DNA of 64,000 bases, taken from contig SMSO01000004.1 of assembly GCA_004764695.1 (NCBI GenBank), positions 568,501 through 632,500 of the forward strand, given 5' to 3'. Source of the DNA: Schizochytrium sp. TIO01 (Eukaryota > Sar > Bigyra > Thraustochytrida > Thraustochytriidae). The stretch's first letter is position 1, and each line of letters begins with the position of its first letter. Shown here one piece after another: positions 28,863 to 43,090 of the stretch. The translations under genes were made by a program, and so were the position numbers. Below the pieces are notes generated by a model. It was given only the letters and a program-made list of their open reading frames with translations. It had not been told where the DNA came from and ran no database searches.

Positions 28863-30492
28863 TCACCGTGTATCACTTACTCTAACACTCCCTCTCTCTT
28901 ATCCTTGCTAAATTTGTGTTTTGGAATTAGTTTTGCGGACTTCAACAAGACATAACTAATATGTCCACTCACAGCATTTTCTAAAAATTCTACAATGATT
29001 TATCATTGTGCTGGTTTAGCTTTCTATAACCTATTAATAACAACTGAAAAGCAATACTAGAGTTAAAAATTAAATTAAATTTTCAATGAATCAATGAATC
29101 AATGAATCAATGAATCAATAAATAAATAATCAATAAATAAAAAGAGGGCCGGGAGAGACGGATGAGGAAGGGGGGTTAATACATTGAGAAAGTTGATCAA
29201 AAGAAGAAGAAGAACAAGAAAAAAGAGCGGAGAAAGAAGCACGTATGTCTATAGCTGAAGAGGAAAGAAGGGAGAAGCGAAATAAAGAAGTATTGAAAGA
29301 AAGAAAGAAAGAAAGACGGAAAGAAAGACGGAGGGTGTGAGTGAGTAAGAGAGAGATAGAGAGACGAACGAATATATGTGTAGATTAGGATTGGCTTTTT
29401 ATCAGACTTGACCTCGGCGGCAATGAGTCCGACGAGTGACCCCTAATTCATTCCAAGAGGCCTTGGATACTTACTTGTTGCCAGAGACTTCCTTTCACAT
29501 TGCTCGTATGTTACTGGTACGCTGAAGCGTTCTTTCGATTGAAGATGCACGCAAGTTTTCATGAGATCGAGAAGAAGAGAAGAAGCAGAGAGGAACCGAT
29601 GAGAGGAAGACTGCGGAGATAAAAACATATTGATTAAAGAATATTATTCAATTAAAAGAATAAAAAAAGAATCTAATATTATTTAATTAAACAAATTAAT
29701 TAAACAAATATCAAATAATAATTCGAAAGTACAAACAAAAGTCAGAAAAACAAGCAATGCTATCAATAAGCAAGTCCTGAGGCTGGAAAGCTGGGAAGGC
29801 AAAGCAAGCCAGCAACAGCGCGGAGACGGGGCATCAGATAAAGACAGCAGACAACACAAACACAGACAGAGACAGACAGATAGAGAGACGAAAGGCATCA
29901 AAGGGGCAGAAGATCAGTTCGAAGATACTACAAGTGGGCAGTGAACAGGGTTGTCAAGCCATAAAGAGGAGCCGTAAGGAAGTGAAGCCATTTAAGAAAA
30001 GAAAAAGAAAAAAAAAGAGCTCTTTCTTTCTCGAACTATCTCAATCGTCTCTGCCCATCTTCTTTTTTCTAAGCCCGTCAAGCTTGATATCTTGGTAGTG
30101 GAGAGAGGCATTGAGTCCCAAGCACGCGGAAGAAGCCATCGGTGAAGCCATTGCAAAGTCGTTGCCACTTATTGGCAGCTATGCTCTAAAAATGAGACAT
30201 CTTCACTGCCAGCCTGAGTCAGGATCATCGATCGGCCAGGATGCTGATGCTGCTGATTAAGAAAGAGAGAATGAGACTTTCACCTGTTTTCGTTTTATCA
30301 TAATGACGACTCCTGCTTTTGTCTCAGCTCAGCTTGCTTGCTATAAAAAGGAATAAAACATTTGAACAAAATTCAAAGAAAGGAAAGGAAAGAAGAAGTA
30401 TTACCCATCCCTACTAGTAGTCTAAAGAACCGGAGACCGCGTGGCAGCAGACGGTTTGGTTTGATGAGCTAGCTCTCTACCTCCCTAGCTAG

Positions 30493-30493
30493 C

Positions 30494-30570
<77 letters not shown>
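30493..30570. repeat. (TTAG)19 tetranucleotide array
   Basis: A perfect TTAG array of about 78 bases, preceded by CTAGCTAGCTAG. It is not a known telomere repeat and sits inside the window. Confidence 0.93.
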
Positions 30571-30571
<1 letters not shown>

Positions 30572-30685
30572 CTCAGTGAGACTGTCAACGAGCATCATCA
30601 ATCGCATCGGACCTCGGTGCTTTCTTCATGGCTGGCCGAGCAGGAAGGGTATTCAACAGGCTGTTGTTGCGTCAATCGATTGATT

Positions 30686-30712
30686 GATGGATGGATGGAT
30701 GGATGGATGGAT
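30686..30712. repeat. (GATG)n short array
   Basis: Six to seven GATG/ATGG units preceded by TCGATTGATT. Confidence 0.85.
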
Positions 30713-33120
30713 TAACTCGTTGGTTCTTTGATTCTTTGATTGCTCAAACAATTGGACGTCCACAGTCAATCTCTCTCGGTCCATGAGTTAGTCTGACTGT
30801 CTGAGTTTCCCAGAGACTGCGTTTCGCAAAGGCGTCGCCACAGCAAATAAACCGAAGATAGATCAATGAAGGTGAATCGAAGATAGGTCAAAGAAGGTAA
30901 ATCGGAGAGAGATTATAGACAGGTGCTGATTGGTTGCACAGATAGACAACTGGGCAAAAAGAGGCCATCTTGCCCGCCGCTAGGTTGGAGATGGTCACTG
31001 CTCTCATGGACGCAGACAGACATATTCACAGGCAAGCATAACAAGCATCAAAGACAGACCGCCACACAGAGCACAACTCACTCATCGCGTTTCGCTATCT
31101 CAGTTGTTGCACAGACAGAACTAACTGTCACAACAGCATACTCAGGAGCTAGCTAGCCTCCGCCTCCTAGTAATGAAGACGGGCAGAGAATGCGAAAGAA
31201 GTTCTGTCTGTCTGTATGTCTGTTTAAATGTCTAAGTGTCTAAATATCTGTTTAAATGTCTATATGTGTGAGTCCAACCAAATAGCTGCGCTTGGAGAGG
31301 AAGAAGAGGGAACAAGTTAAAAGATTTTGAGTTGTGTAGAACCTCAAGCCAAAAACTCATCGAAGAAACATGCTAGGATCCCGTATTCCTTCTTCCTGAT
31401 GGAGAGTATAACAGAACATCGGGAAGTTAGTACTACCTACCTTCTCCAAGTAAAAAGCGCGCAGTGAAATTTTCTATTATACTATTATTTCTTTCTAAAA
31501 ACCTTTTTAAAACGATGATGATCATCATAATAATTAGAATAAAAAGTGAGACAATAGCTTGCTTGAGCTTGAATAACAAGACAACAGAATTAAATAAATA
31601 GCAGCATTACTGTGAAAACACCCAATTCCTGTAGAGAGACTCTGTCGGCGTTGATGGAGACAGTATACATGTGTCATTGCCAAAGATGGTTCAGGCCGTT
31701 CTCTAATTTCTAGTACTACTACGTCTTCTCCTGCATATGTAGGCCAGAACACGTCCTTTCATGAAGAGCAAAGCAAAGAAATGAGAAATCGTATTCAGTT
31801 TTGGTTGTTTCCGCTCACGTATTTGGGTTGTCCAGGTTCTGCGTGCTTGGTGCCTTTGAGGTCTTTATTCCACATTCACTCACTCTATAGCTATGTAGGT
31901 AGGTAGGTAGCTATGTAGGTAGCCAGCTTCTTTGAAGAAGGAAAGGACGACAACCTCTGCCATCATCTTGGGAGCCCTTGCAGAAAGAACATTGTTCGCC
32001 ACACTTCTGCTAATGCTGTGTAAGCGAGTAATAGAGTTGTGTAAAGGGTGGTGGAGCCTAGTGAGATTCTCGACATGATGAGCCCAGCTCCGCCTCAGTC
32101 TCTTGTTTGTTGTTCAAGTGTCTCTCCTGCGTTGTTGCGTTGCTGTGTTGCTGTTGTTGTGTTGCTGTTGTTGTTGTGTTGGTGGTTCTTCTTTCTTTGT
32201 GATATCCTGTCTAATCTCTGCTTGACTGCGTATCATGTGTTCAAATGAAGTCTCTCTGTCTGTCTCTCTGTCACGGCCTGTTCATGTATCTATCTATCTA
32301 CCTACCTCTCCATTCCCCCATCGTAATTCTCCCATCGCCGTGCTTCATTCAGAATTCATGCCTTACGATTGAACCTCAAAGTCTTTGCTTTCTTCTCTTC
32401 ATCTTATACACTTATACATAGTACAGTCGTATAATTGTTATTGGAATTGTTGAAAACTAACTTGAAGAAGAAAGAAAGAAAGAAAGAAACAAACAAACAA
32501 ACAATTTGAAAGGCACGCGACGGCGAGAGACCGACTGACACACTGTTGATTCGAGAACTTCATCTTTCCTTCGGGCCAACTGGCGGCCGTCGTCATCACT
32601 GCCATCACTGCCATCACTGACCATCGACGGCCATCGATGATCGATCAAGCCCTCCGCCTTTCGATGATCGTAGCCATTACTGGCTTGACCGCGTCTGTTT
32701 CTCAGGTTGCTTAGCACGCACGGGACTGCGACAACGCAATTAAAGGAACGAAGGAAGGAGGGAAGGTGGGAGAAACTAAGAGTCCGCAACCCATTATGGT
32801 TGGTGCTCCGAATGCTCTCTTCATCCTCGATTATTTTCTCTCTGTTTTCGTAAAAACGCTCGCTCGCGCGTTTCTCCCACCTGAAATCATGAAGAAGGGG
32901 CCTGACAAAAAGACGCTTCCCCCCAAACTCTTCCCAATTTCTGCGTCTGCATCGCGAGTCGAGTATATATATGTAGAATTCACTCCAAATGTGAAGAGCT
33001 TGACGGGTATTTTTTTTATTCTTTGTTTTTCGTCATTTTTTACTTTTATGAATAAATAAATAAATAAATAAATAAAAATTCGATGTTATTTCATAATTAT
33101 TGATATCTTAAAATGTTTAA

Positions 33121-33123
<3 letters not shown>

Positions 33124-33200
<77 letters not shown>
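33124..33200. repeat. (AAT)25 trinucleotide array
   Basis: A perfect AAT/ATA array of about 77 bases, preceded at 33,049-33,077 by an (AATA) tetranucleotide run. Confidence 0.95.
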
Positions 33201-33201
<1 letters not shown>

Positions 33202-34223
33202 CTGCTTATAATCAATCAGAACTGCGTCGAAATCATTGTAAGGAGAAAAGAAGAGTGCGTGCGAGAAGAAAGGTGAAGAATGAGAGTCGGAGTGCGGCTC
33301 CCTCCCTCCTGATGGGCGAGCGTACACAGCAGTGAGTGAGCCAAAAGCGATGGAAAAGCGGGTATTCCCTGGTGGGCGAAACCACGAGGTCCAAAGTTCG
33401 CCACGTTCAACAGAAAGAAGCACGGACAATGCATGGGAACCTCAACACTGCCAAGCTCTGTCCATGTCTCGTCTGCTCAACTATAGAGTGCCACGTGAAG
33501 AGAGAGAAAGGGGCCCGGGAGAATGAATGAATTTGATGAGCAAAGCATGAGGAGGCGAGGTCAAGTGCCGACCCAGACTACAGCGAATCAGGGTAGTACA
33601 TAGCACCCATGCAATGAAGCTACTTACTTTGGAATGGGCACTTACGTAGCTAGTGCTAATGGCCATTTGTTTTAACTAAATTTGTCTTAACTAGGCCTTT
33701 CCCTTTTTATCTTTAAATTTAATAATAAAAAATCGCCACGGCAGAGTGCTGCTTTCTTGCAAAGACAGCGTTCATCTTCGCCAATGGTTTGAGATCACAC
33801 GATTTCTTCAAATTAAGGCTTCAAGGCTCACACCAAAGTCTCCACGTACAAAGAAACCCGAAGCACGCCTTCATAGCCATTCAGCTGCAACCGGCCCTTT
33901 TTGCGACGATCTTTGAGTTGCCGAGTTCACGGCCAGAAAGAACCAACTTGAAGTTCGACAACTCACGTACCTGGGTAGCAAGCAGCAGTAATTACTACTT
34001 ACTTAGCTGCGACCAGCAGTTGTCAAGTTGAAGGGGGGAATTAGCTTATGGGCGTGTCTATGCTGAAAACAGAACTGTGTTCGCCTTGCGGATTCTCTTT
34101 CTTGAGATGATGGGTTGGGTTGTCCACTAGGCTGCCATAGCAGTTGTAGGGAACGGCAATCAGTATGGCTAGGAGGACAAAAATACAAAATGCAAAAACA
34201 TTTTACTATTAAAACCTCTTTTC

Positions 34224-34254
<31 letters not shown>

Positions 34255-37200
34255 AATTAATAAAAGAAAGAGATTCTTTAGGTACCGACTCAGCCAGCAA
34301 GAACGATAGAATATATGCATTAAAGGCACCCAACTCGAAAACTTACCAGGCGTGGACTTGAAATATGTTCGTTATTATCCTTGCAATCTAATCACCTGCC
34401 TGTATTTAATCCCCCCCCGTAGAGTGTTTTATGCATTCCAATTTCTGCAATGGTTTGTGCTTCTCCTCAAGAGATCTTCTTGTGAAGCTTCCTGAGAACT
34501 GGAGATAGGGCATCTTCGTGGCATACAGCAGTATCTCTCTCCACTATCGAGGTAAGTCAAATTTGCCTGAGGTAGAGGATCTTTCTTGCTAATACATTCT
34601 TTCTTTGCCTCTTCGATGACTCTTTGCCAGTTTGCAGAAAACTCGAGGCATGTCAACTTTAGAATCAGGTCTAGCAAGGAATCCAGAGCGATCGTTCATG
34701 CAAACTTGCCAAGGTGATCCCTACTGTGCAAACTCCACTTGGCCTCCACAGGGTAGATTGGTACCACCTGCTACCTACTCATAAGGGAGACTAGGAAACC
34801 TGGGTGGTGTCTTCCTCTGAGTCGTGTCTTTGGCGAGAACTAGATATAGAAAAAGGAGAACTGATGATACACCTCTGACTTTGCTTGAACAATCTGAACA
34901 AACGAATACTGCTACTGCTACTACTGCTGCCACCCATACCTGGTGGTGCAAAATTGGATAGAGAAGCCAAACGAAAGTTGCCATTTTCCTCCCCTAGACT
35001 CCCAAACGAGGAATGGAGCAATAGCCAGCTTTGTTGATATCTGTTAGATGCCTCCACGGGCACACAATGTGTCCCTTCGTTTTAGCTGCCAAGTCCATTG
35101 CTTTCTGTTGGCACTAGTACTACTCTACGAAGCCTTAAGTGCCTAGGCAGTGCATGTATGACCACCCTTCTCTGGCTATATAATACTGTCTCCGTAACTT
35201 TACAGTAACTGACGCCTAGGTTGATTATATATGTATGTATTTATATAGAGAAAGTACTAGGTTGGTAGGGTCGATTCGGAGTGCCAGCTCCAAGAGTCAG
35301 ACTTTGACAAATTGAAGAAATTGAAGAAAGAAAGACAATGGGTGATAATACATCGGAAAATGCAAGGATGCTGAACCATGGAGATCCATACAGCTGTATC
35401 ATGAAGTCATAGATCAATAAGCTTCTCCAAGAACTGTCGGCGACTTAAACGGTGAAGAGTTGGCTTTAAACTCAACAAACGTCTTTAGCATTGCCTCTTT
35501 ATTATGATCATTAGAAAAATTGGAGATGAAGAAAACAAAAAAAAATTCTTATCATTTTTATTCTTTTTGTAAAATATATAGGTATACTATGCAAGTAAGT
35601 AAGCCATAATAGTTGTTTGACTATATCACTCAGATCGAAACTTGTGAAGAGGATTCCGCACGTGGCGAGAGAAGAGCTGGATTGCCGTGTATCACAAAGG
35701 GTCTCTCCCTTCCTCGTTGCTGGCTTCTTAGTTGCTCTAGGAAGCGAAGCCGCGAGCGAGTCTCAGGACTGAGAAGTTCAAGCAACCAAACTATGAGGTT
35801 CGCGTTTTTCAGCACGCAGAGTGGAACACAATTGCGTTCCTTCCATGGTCCGAGGAGTTTTCCTCCATCGTCAAAGTACCTCCCTATTCTGAAAGACACG
35901 ACGAGCTCTGGCACTAGCCATTAAGATCACAACCTAACAATTGGCTTGCCATCAGAAGAAAGTAAGCCTCAACTCCATTTGAACTTCCTGAACGCACATG
36001 CTTATCATACTCTCAGGTCTCTGCCAGGTTCAGGCTTTGGACTAGGACTCGTTCTCACAGGGCTTAGAGGATGCGTTTGTGTGTCCAGCAAGCACGACTG
36101 AGACTCTCGCCGACTTTACTATTCCCCAAGAGGACATAGAGAGGGAAGAACACAGAATAGTTTCTCAAAGGAAACAACATATGAAAGAATCTTGTATACT
36201 ATAGCCTCACGCTCACACGAACGGCTGTTATCACTATTTTTTGATTCGACCTTCAGGTAAACTGAAGCCCTGACTGTTACGGCTTGCTGTTTGACAAATA
36301 CTATCGTACTCGCATCTTCTTCAAACGAAAATGAGCTTGTGAAACAAGTATTATATGCTAGCTCTAGAAACATGTGCCTCGTTAAATTTGACCAAATTTC
36401 AATAGGCAGAGAACGCCAGAAGATACCTATCATAGTCTGCATTACGAGCATTTCGAAATTATGAGTGACTAACTTGAACAACATGACTAACCACATTAAA
36501 TAAGTCATGGCTTTTGGTGCTATCTCCTCCAGAAAATGTCTAAACCATCATATTAAACGGTTCTCAAAACTCCGTAGTGCTGTCGGCTCCCTCCTTAAAT
36601 CCCGTTACTCAGTGCTCGCAACTCTATCTTTCGCGTGGGATCTTGGCATCACTAGCGATGCTGTTAGTGGCGTGCATCCAAGTCCTGTTTGGTTGTTCAA
36701 AAGAAATAAGAGAGAAAAGCGCGTGCAAACCAATTCTTTCTTTTAGCAAGAAGCCATTTCTTTCTTTTTCTTTTTTGTTTTAAAAAATGCTATTTTTTAA
36801 TTCTTTTAATTAAATTTATTATTATTATTATTATTATTTGAAATAATGAGGAAAAACACGAAAGAAAAATGTGGTTTACAAAACGAATTGCTTATTGCCA
36901 ATGTCTTAGGGGTCAGGAGGATTAAGACAGCTTTGGCAAGTTCTGTTTGTTGATAGTGATGCCTTGGAGCCGCCGTTTTGGCTGCCCTTCGAGAGTCATA
37001 GATCATCTGATCTACTTTTATTAAAAAAAATCTGCGTTCATTTTCTTTTCCATCGTTTGAAGCAGTACCTAGTTGGTTAGGACATAAAATGCAAGCAATA
37101 TTCATCATACGATGAACCATTAGGTCTGCCTAGCCAGGCTAGAGCGTCATTACCGTACGGCAATGGGTAATGAGGCTATGACGCTGTATGACGCTAAGAC

Positions 37201-38586
37201 ATGTCCCCCAAATGTACACGGGCACCCGATTGCTAGATACTCACACGTCAGCTCTCAAAGCGCAACCAGTATTGCTCAGTGGGAAGTCAATCTCGGGCAC
37301 TGTTCCCGGAAGCTTGACGTGGTTTCTCAGGCCCTGATCATGATGTCAGACATCAGTGTCCCTTCGCCTCATCAAGGACATCAGTGACTTGAGCAGGAGC
37401 GTAACAACTTACTTGCTGAAGCTGGCTTTGCTTTCGGGCACCGCCTTGGTTTCATAGAGGTGATACGAGACATACCTTATGCGCCTAAGCAGCGATGACG
37501 AGCCCTGTGCGTGCTGAAAAGAAGTAGTTAGGAACTAACCACTACTAATACCGCCCGCTACCCACGCGCATACTTGGTGAGAGTTCCTCTCACATCTTTC
37601 TTTGACCCAGCAGTTCTATAATTTAAAATAGATGTGGCTTAATGGAGCAAATGAGATGGAATAGAAAGAAGGTATTTTTATTTTATCTGTAATGAGCAAA
37701 AATTATTTTGTTAAAGAAAAAATAAAGATCATAGAAAACCAATTCTATAATCATTCGAACTCCGGCAGAGTCTGACCCTAGAGGCTCTAGGTGCCCAAAG
37801 AGTGCTACAACAACACAAAGGTACATTTCACTGAGGCTATGGGGACCTTAGGGTTTTGATGTGAAGGTAGTGCATCAGTATTCGTGGGTCAGTACCTAGA
37901 GGTACCTACAGTGCTGAAGCCAGTGAGGACATGTTTCTTCAATCACCCACTGACTGCGAGCTGTTCTGTTGCTCGCTTTCATTTTAATCCTTTCAATGTT
38001 CAACTTATCACGCCTACAATCTATCTAAGTAGGCTCTGCTTTCTTTGGGATCACCACAACTTTACCTGCTACCAAATTCAATAACGCCAGCATAGTGACT
38101 ATCATATCTACTACACATAAATGTGGAGGGCACTCGGGAGACTCCCAACATTGTCCCAGTTTGAGAGAGCTCACTCGTTCTTACTCTAGCTAGTTGTAGC
38201 CACGTTTCATACATACAAAATACCACCTACGTCAGTACTCAGACACTTACAACCTTGGAGGGTAGTCTATTTCAGTCGTAGTGATATACTAATTCTCTCT
38301 GTACCTGCCGCAATGATCTTGGTAACAAGAGATCCCTCCCCTCTTAATTAGCTACTTAGATTGCTGAAGTGGCATAATTTGAAATCAGAGCTGTGTTGAT
38401 GAGCCGAGAGAACGCGGAGAACTCACAATTGGTAACTACTTTTTAAAATCAGACTATTCTAGTATATTGCCTTAGTAGAATGTATAGGTACCCGCAGCAA
38501 CGAGTGCTTAGTTTGGCTTCCTCAATCAGGGTTCCGCACTTGAAGACGCTACAAAGCAAGCAAGCAATCAAGCAAGCAAAGCAAAC

Positions 38587-38611
38587 AATCAATCAATCAA
38601 TCAATCAATCG

Positions 38612-38651
<40 letters not shown>
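38587..38651. repeat. (AATC)16 array
   Basis: This is a tetranucleotide array with one interruption (CGATC at about 38,610), followed by AAGC/AATC mixed units to 38,672. A reverse-oriented array of the same unit lies 165 bases downstream. Confidence 0.92.
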
Positions 38652-38652
<1 letters not shown>

Positions 38653-38815
38653 GCAATCAAGCAATCAAGCAAACAGACCAAAGAGTATAGAGCAACAAAA
38701 TACTAATCTAAGAGAGCAACTCCGGAGACTCTCTGTATTCCGTTATTTGTTGAGTAACGAAGATCGTCTCTGTAAATCTTCATCTCCAGGAAATTAGTCT
38801 TTACTGTCTTTACTA

Positions 38816-38842
38816 TTTGATTGATTGATTGATTGATTGATT
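38816..38842. repeat. (GATT)n array, inverted copy of the AATC array
   Basis: Six to seven units of TTGA/GATT, the reverse complement of the AATC unit at 38587-38651. Confidence 0.88.
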
Positions 38843-40828
38843 CGCTCATTTGTATTCACTCATTCAGATGGCAGTGGCTTATATTGACTTGCGGTAGCAT
38901 CAGAAATTCGAATGTCGCACGTCGCACACGAGAGGTGTCGAGCTGGTCCTGAATTCCGTGACTCGATAAATGCTACGCGTTCAATCAATCCTGAACACTT
39001 ATGAATGTATTATTTACTCACTTACATGTTATAAAGCACCACTCAAGTCTACTAATAGGGACCTGGTTAGGCTGATGGGTAGGTGGGTATAGGTAGGCTC
39101 TTTGACGCAAATCTGTGCTTTGGCAATGACCAATTGACCTCTCACTCGGTCAGATTGGTTCTCTTCGCGCGCATAATGCATGGCGATAGTGAGTCAGCTC
39201 CTATTTAGCGATCTCGCAAAGCCAGAGCTATTCCAGCCATGCCGTCGTCAGGAGATACGTACAGTTAGTTGGTCAAGGACCTCGTGGGTTCTGCATGACG
39301 TTGGCAGCGATTGAGCCAATGCGAGCGACGAAGAGAGATCTAGCGAGCTCGCTGTCAACTACGAGTGTTCGCGGGCCCGTTTGAGTTGTCTGGAGATGGA
39401 TCTCGTCTGAATCGTGTCTAGAATACCCACGCACCTCGAACTGTTTTCCATGCTTGTCCTGGAAAACAGGACTTTTGCGGAGAGAGAGACCTATACTGCT
39501 CTCTCTCTCTCTCTCTCTCTTTTCCTTTTCCTGTTCCTTTTCCTTTTCTACTGGGGAGTAGTGTTAGGAATCAGGCGACATCCGTTCCCAAAGCCCACCC
39601 GGAGGACTTGGGCGCCTACGACTATTTCTGTTCAAGTGGAATCTTCGAATTGAGTGCGTCAAGGCCACGGGAGAAGACAGATCAAGCGCAGCGCAGCAGC
39701 GGATTGCAGGACAGTTCGAATGTGTCTGTGCCTGAGGGGCGCTTCGCAGACCACTTGAACGAAGTAGCACTCTGTGGTTCTCGGCCGAACAAGGTCGATT
39801 GATTGTCACGGAGTCGAGTTCTTACTGTTGACAGACTCTCGTGAACTTGGAGAGGCCCAGCTCGTGCAACTCGTGCTGAGAGTGAAGGAGTGAATTCGAG
39901 TTCTCCAGTAATTCGCCGCCTGCTGGCTGATGATTAGCAGAGCCATGTACCACGCATGCCCCACTGGTAGGGAAACCCAGTTCTTCTGTTTTCAGGTCAT
40001 CCATGCAAGAAACCCAAATGGGCAAGGAAAGGAGAGGGAGAAGAACATTCCTGTCGCGTTGTTGCTTTCCAAAGATTAAAAGGAAACAAACAACCCGAAA
40101 TATAAGTAAACAGATCGTTTTTTATTACTAATATCTTTTTTATTTAAATTTATTTAAAATTCTAATTATTAAAATAATTTCCTGCTACAAGTATTTTTTA
40201 ATTTTATTTTTTAAAGTGATAATAATATATTGAATAAACGGATTCAACTGATGAGTCAGTGAACCCTTTCGGTCTATAAACCCATTCGAACAAACGGTGG
40301 AGGCTGGCGCGGGCCAACAGACTTATTCTTTGAAGCAGCGAATAGGAATCTGGGTGGGTTGGTACGACGGCCTTTTCAAGTGGAGCTTTCAAACTAAACT
40401 TTCGAGTTGAACTTTCAACTGTTCAATCTTCTAACACGGCTTACCAGGTATAGGTCCCTCCCCATACTCCAAGTAGTACCTCCATAGGTACGGCGTACAT
40501 AAGTTTTTATGGTCGATGGTTTTACCATACATATAAAGGTACTACTATTATATATTTTTTATAAGAAGAAGAAGTACGTATTTGAAAGAAATGCTAATAA
40601 TTATTAATTGAAAAAATAAACACTTCCCACCAACTTGAGGCTGGACGAGCAGGAGGAGAGGAAACGACAATCAATGGAGCCATAATGTTTGAAAAACTAG
40701 GAAGCTCCGAGCAGTAGAGAAATATGTTGCAGCAGGAAGAAATTAGAAAACGCGCGGCTTTTAGAAGGATCCATTCGTTTGAAGCTTTAACTATACCGTG
40801 CGCAGAGACCTGCACAAACCTGCGACAC

Positions 40829-40872
40829 CTGCCCGCCTACTGCCCGCCTACTGCCTGCCTACTGCCTGCCTA
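40829..40872. repeat. Four tandem copies of an 11-base unit
   Basis: The unit CTGCCCGCCTA is repeated twice, then twice as CTGCCTGCCTA, and is followed by CTGGCTGA repeats to about 40,893. Confidence 0.9.
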
Positions 40873-42276
40873 GCCTGGCTGACTGGCTGACTGGCAGTCC
40901 TCCCTCAAGTCTCATTAGGATCTTGAATGATAATTTCTTGTTTTTCTCACGTTTTTCAATTCTACGACTAGTGTGGAGGAGAAGGCTGGTTGATTCCCCG
41001 CATACGCACTACTTAACATATGCAATCTAAAATTTGAAGCGAGATGGTTCCGCCACTGGGACATATAGAATCTGTCTAGTGGGTGCAATATCCTACCCCG
41101 GCCTTCCTCTTGAAAGTAAATAGTTTATTGAAACGTTATATATATATAAGTACAGAATTTTAAAAGTAAGGAAGAAATTCTCTCAGAGAACTTTAAAGGG
41201 TATCCACAGGCATCGTAATCATTTTTGTTTTTATTTTCATCTTAATTTAAAAATAAACAAATAAATAAATAATATATACTACCTACTTATCTTGAAATAA
41301 AATCAAAGAACAAGAGAGAATCACTCACCTCAATAATTATCGATAGAGGGGGGAATCTTTATCAAATAATTTTTGGCTGATTCTGGTAGAAGTGCAGGTC
41401 CGTGGATAAGAGGTGTCCTTGTGTTTTAAGATGACTCGTCGAGTTGGTTTTTGTTACTATTCGGAATTTATCACCGCCACTCTCGATGAGCTCCTCCTCA
41501 GTAATGGAGCAAAGATCGAAGACTTGGCTGTTACATAGCTCAGGTTTTGATGCGTTCGAGGGTCGAGGGGCATGCAAAACGTAAGGAACACGCAAAACGA
41601 AAGGAACACAGCGTGGATGGGTCCACTAAAGCTCAGAAACTAACTCTGGGGATGTCAAGCCCAGGAGACTAAAAACCCAATGAGTGGCCTTATTGCCGAA
41701 AAGAAATGAGGAATCGAAATGACGTCGCCAATTCAGCAACGTTTTTCTATTTAGGCCTCATAAAAATATAGGCAGGCTGTAAAAGGCATATAGTCGGTAG
41801 TAGGCCTTAGCTAAGCTTTTACTTGATGAGTTTTCTTGGGTTCCTTCTTCGCAGAGAATGCCGGGGAGATAAATGGGTTGCGGAAGCTGCTGAGAACTGT
41901 ATGAGAAAAGAAATCGCAGGAGAGTGGAGGTACGCACCTACCTTATGTATCTATCTACCTGCGTGCCTAGTATTTTCGAATGTAATTAAGACCAACGATG
42001 AAATTCTTTCTACGCTTTCAACTTGATCTGTGCAGGTTTTTTATTTTGCTCATACAAGCTAGGCAACCTGGCTTTGTTGTTTGTTTCTTTCTTTATTTAT
42101 TTGCTTGTTTATTTGCTTGTTTATTTGTTCATTTGCTCATTCGTTTCTTTGTCTGTATCTATCTACGTATCAGTCAATCAGTTGTCGAGTTTCTCAGTTT
42201 CGAGTTCTCGCATCCCTCCCTCCCTCCCTCCCTCTTGGGATTGAGAAAGCTGAAGTTTCTGCCTTCCTCCCTAGCA

Positions 42277-42298
42277 GTAGGTAGGTATACCTACCTAC
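42277..42298. repeat. Perfect 22-bp palindrome built from TAGGTA units
   Basis: The left arm GTAGGTAGGTA (42277-42287) is followed directly by its exact reverse complement (42288-42298), then by further CCTACTATCTAG. It belongs to the TAGGTA motif family seen near gene starts. Confidence 0.85.
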
Positions 42299-43050
42299 CT
42301 ACTATCTAGTAAGCACCTACCCTCCTAGCTAGAGCTAGATGCGGATTCAGGCAGGCTCTGTCATAGGCCCCTTCATATCATCATATTCGCACGAGTCAGA
42401 GCTTGTTCCGTGAAAGAATTTTAATTTTAAAAGTAGGTACGACGACAGCCCAAACGTTGTGGCTGCACTTCAAAATGAGTTGCGGGCAGGAACGAAGTTT
42501 GCATCTTGCTGCAGTTGCAGTTCTAGAAGCTATCATGCTTTGACAATGACTGCAAAGAGGGAGGAGTATGCGCAGCAGCACGAGATAAATTCAAATGGCG
42601 CGGTAATGTCAGAAAGGTTTCAGCCTGAGCCTTTGGGTCAATTTTTTACAATCAATCCTCTGCTGTGTTTAGGTCGATAGCAGGTGCATTATATATATAT
42701 GTGTATATATATACATACATTCCTAGTCCTGCGGACTCAGCTTGGAAGTAACAAAAAGGAACTCACGATCCGATTTGCACAGTTTCGGGTTGCGCAGAAA
42801 GCCATGAATGAGTCACAAAATTGGTTGGGCTGTGTTCTGCCTATGATCTCGCTATTGCTACCCAGCCTACCACCCAGCATTCTTAGCAGCTAGCTTTAAT
42901 TTGGGTTTGAGACTTATTTTGCATCTTGAGCAGGTAGTGACTGATCCTTCTATGATGGCTGACTTTTCTTTCCTTCGTGCAAATCACACACCTCTACTAC
43001 TCACCCATCATGATATTGTCCTTTGTCCTCAACCCTGTCAAAGCCAGCCG

Positions 43051-43090
43051 TCTTCTTCTTCTTCTTCTTCTTCTTCTTCTTCTTCTTCTT
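43051..43090. repeat. (TTC)13 trinucleotide array
   Basis: A perfect TCT/TTC array of 40 bases in a spacer without a gene. Confidence 0.93.

Noticed and set aside
28660-28911. Repeat protein RDTETQRH or its reverse-strand partner
   Set aside because: Product of the TGTGTCTC microsatellite; no flanking coding sequence.
30493-30570. Telomere-like TTAG array
   Set aside because: The unit is TTAG, not TTAGGG or another known telomere repeat, and it sits among many other microsatellites.
37163-37387. 74-codon frame starting at ATG in a G+C-richer patch
   Set aside because: No family features; too short to support without transcript data.
38587-38672. CRISPR-like array
   Set aside because: Tandem microsatellite without unique spacers, in a eukaryotic genome.
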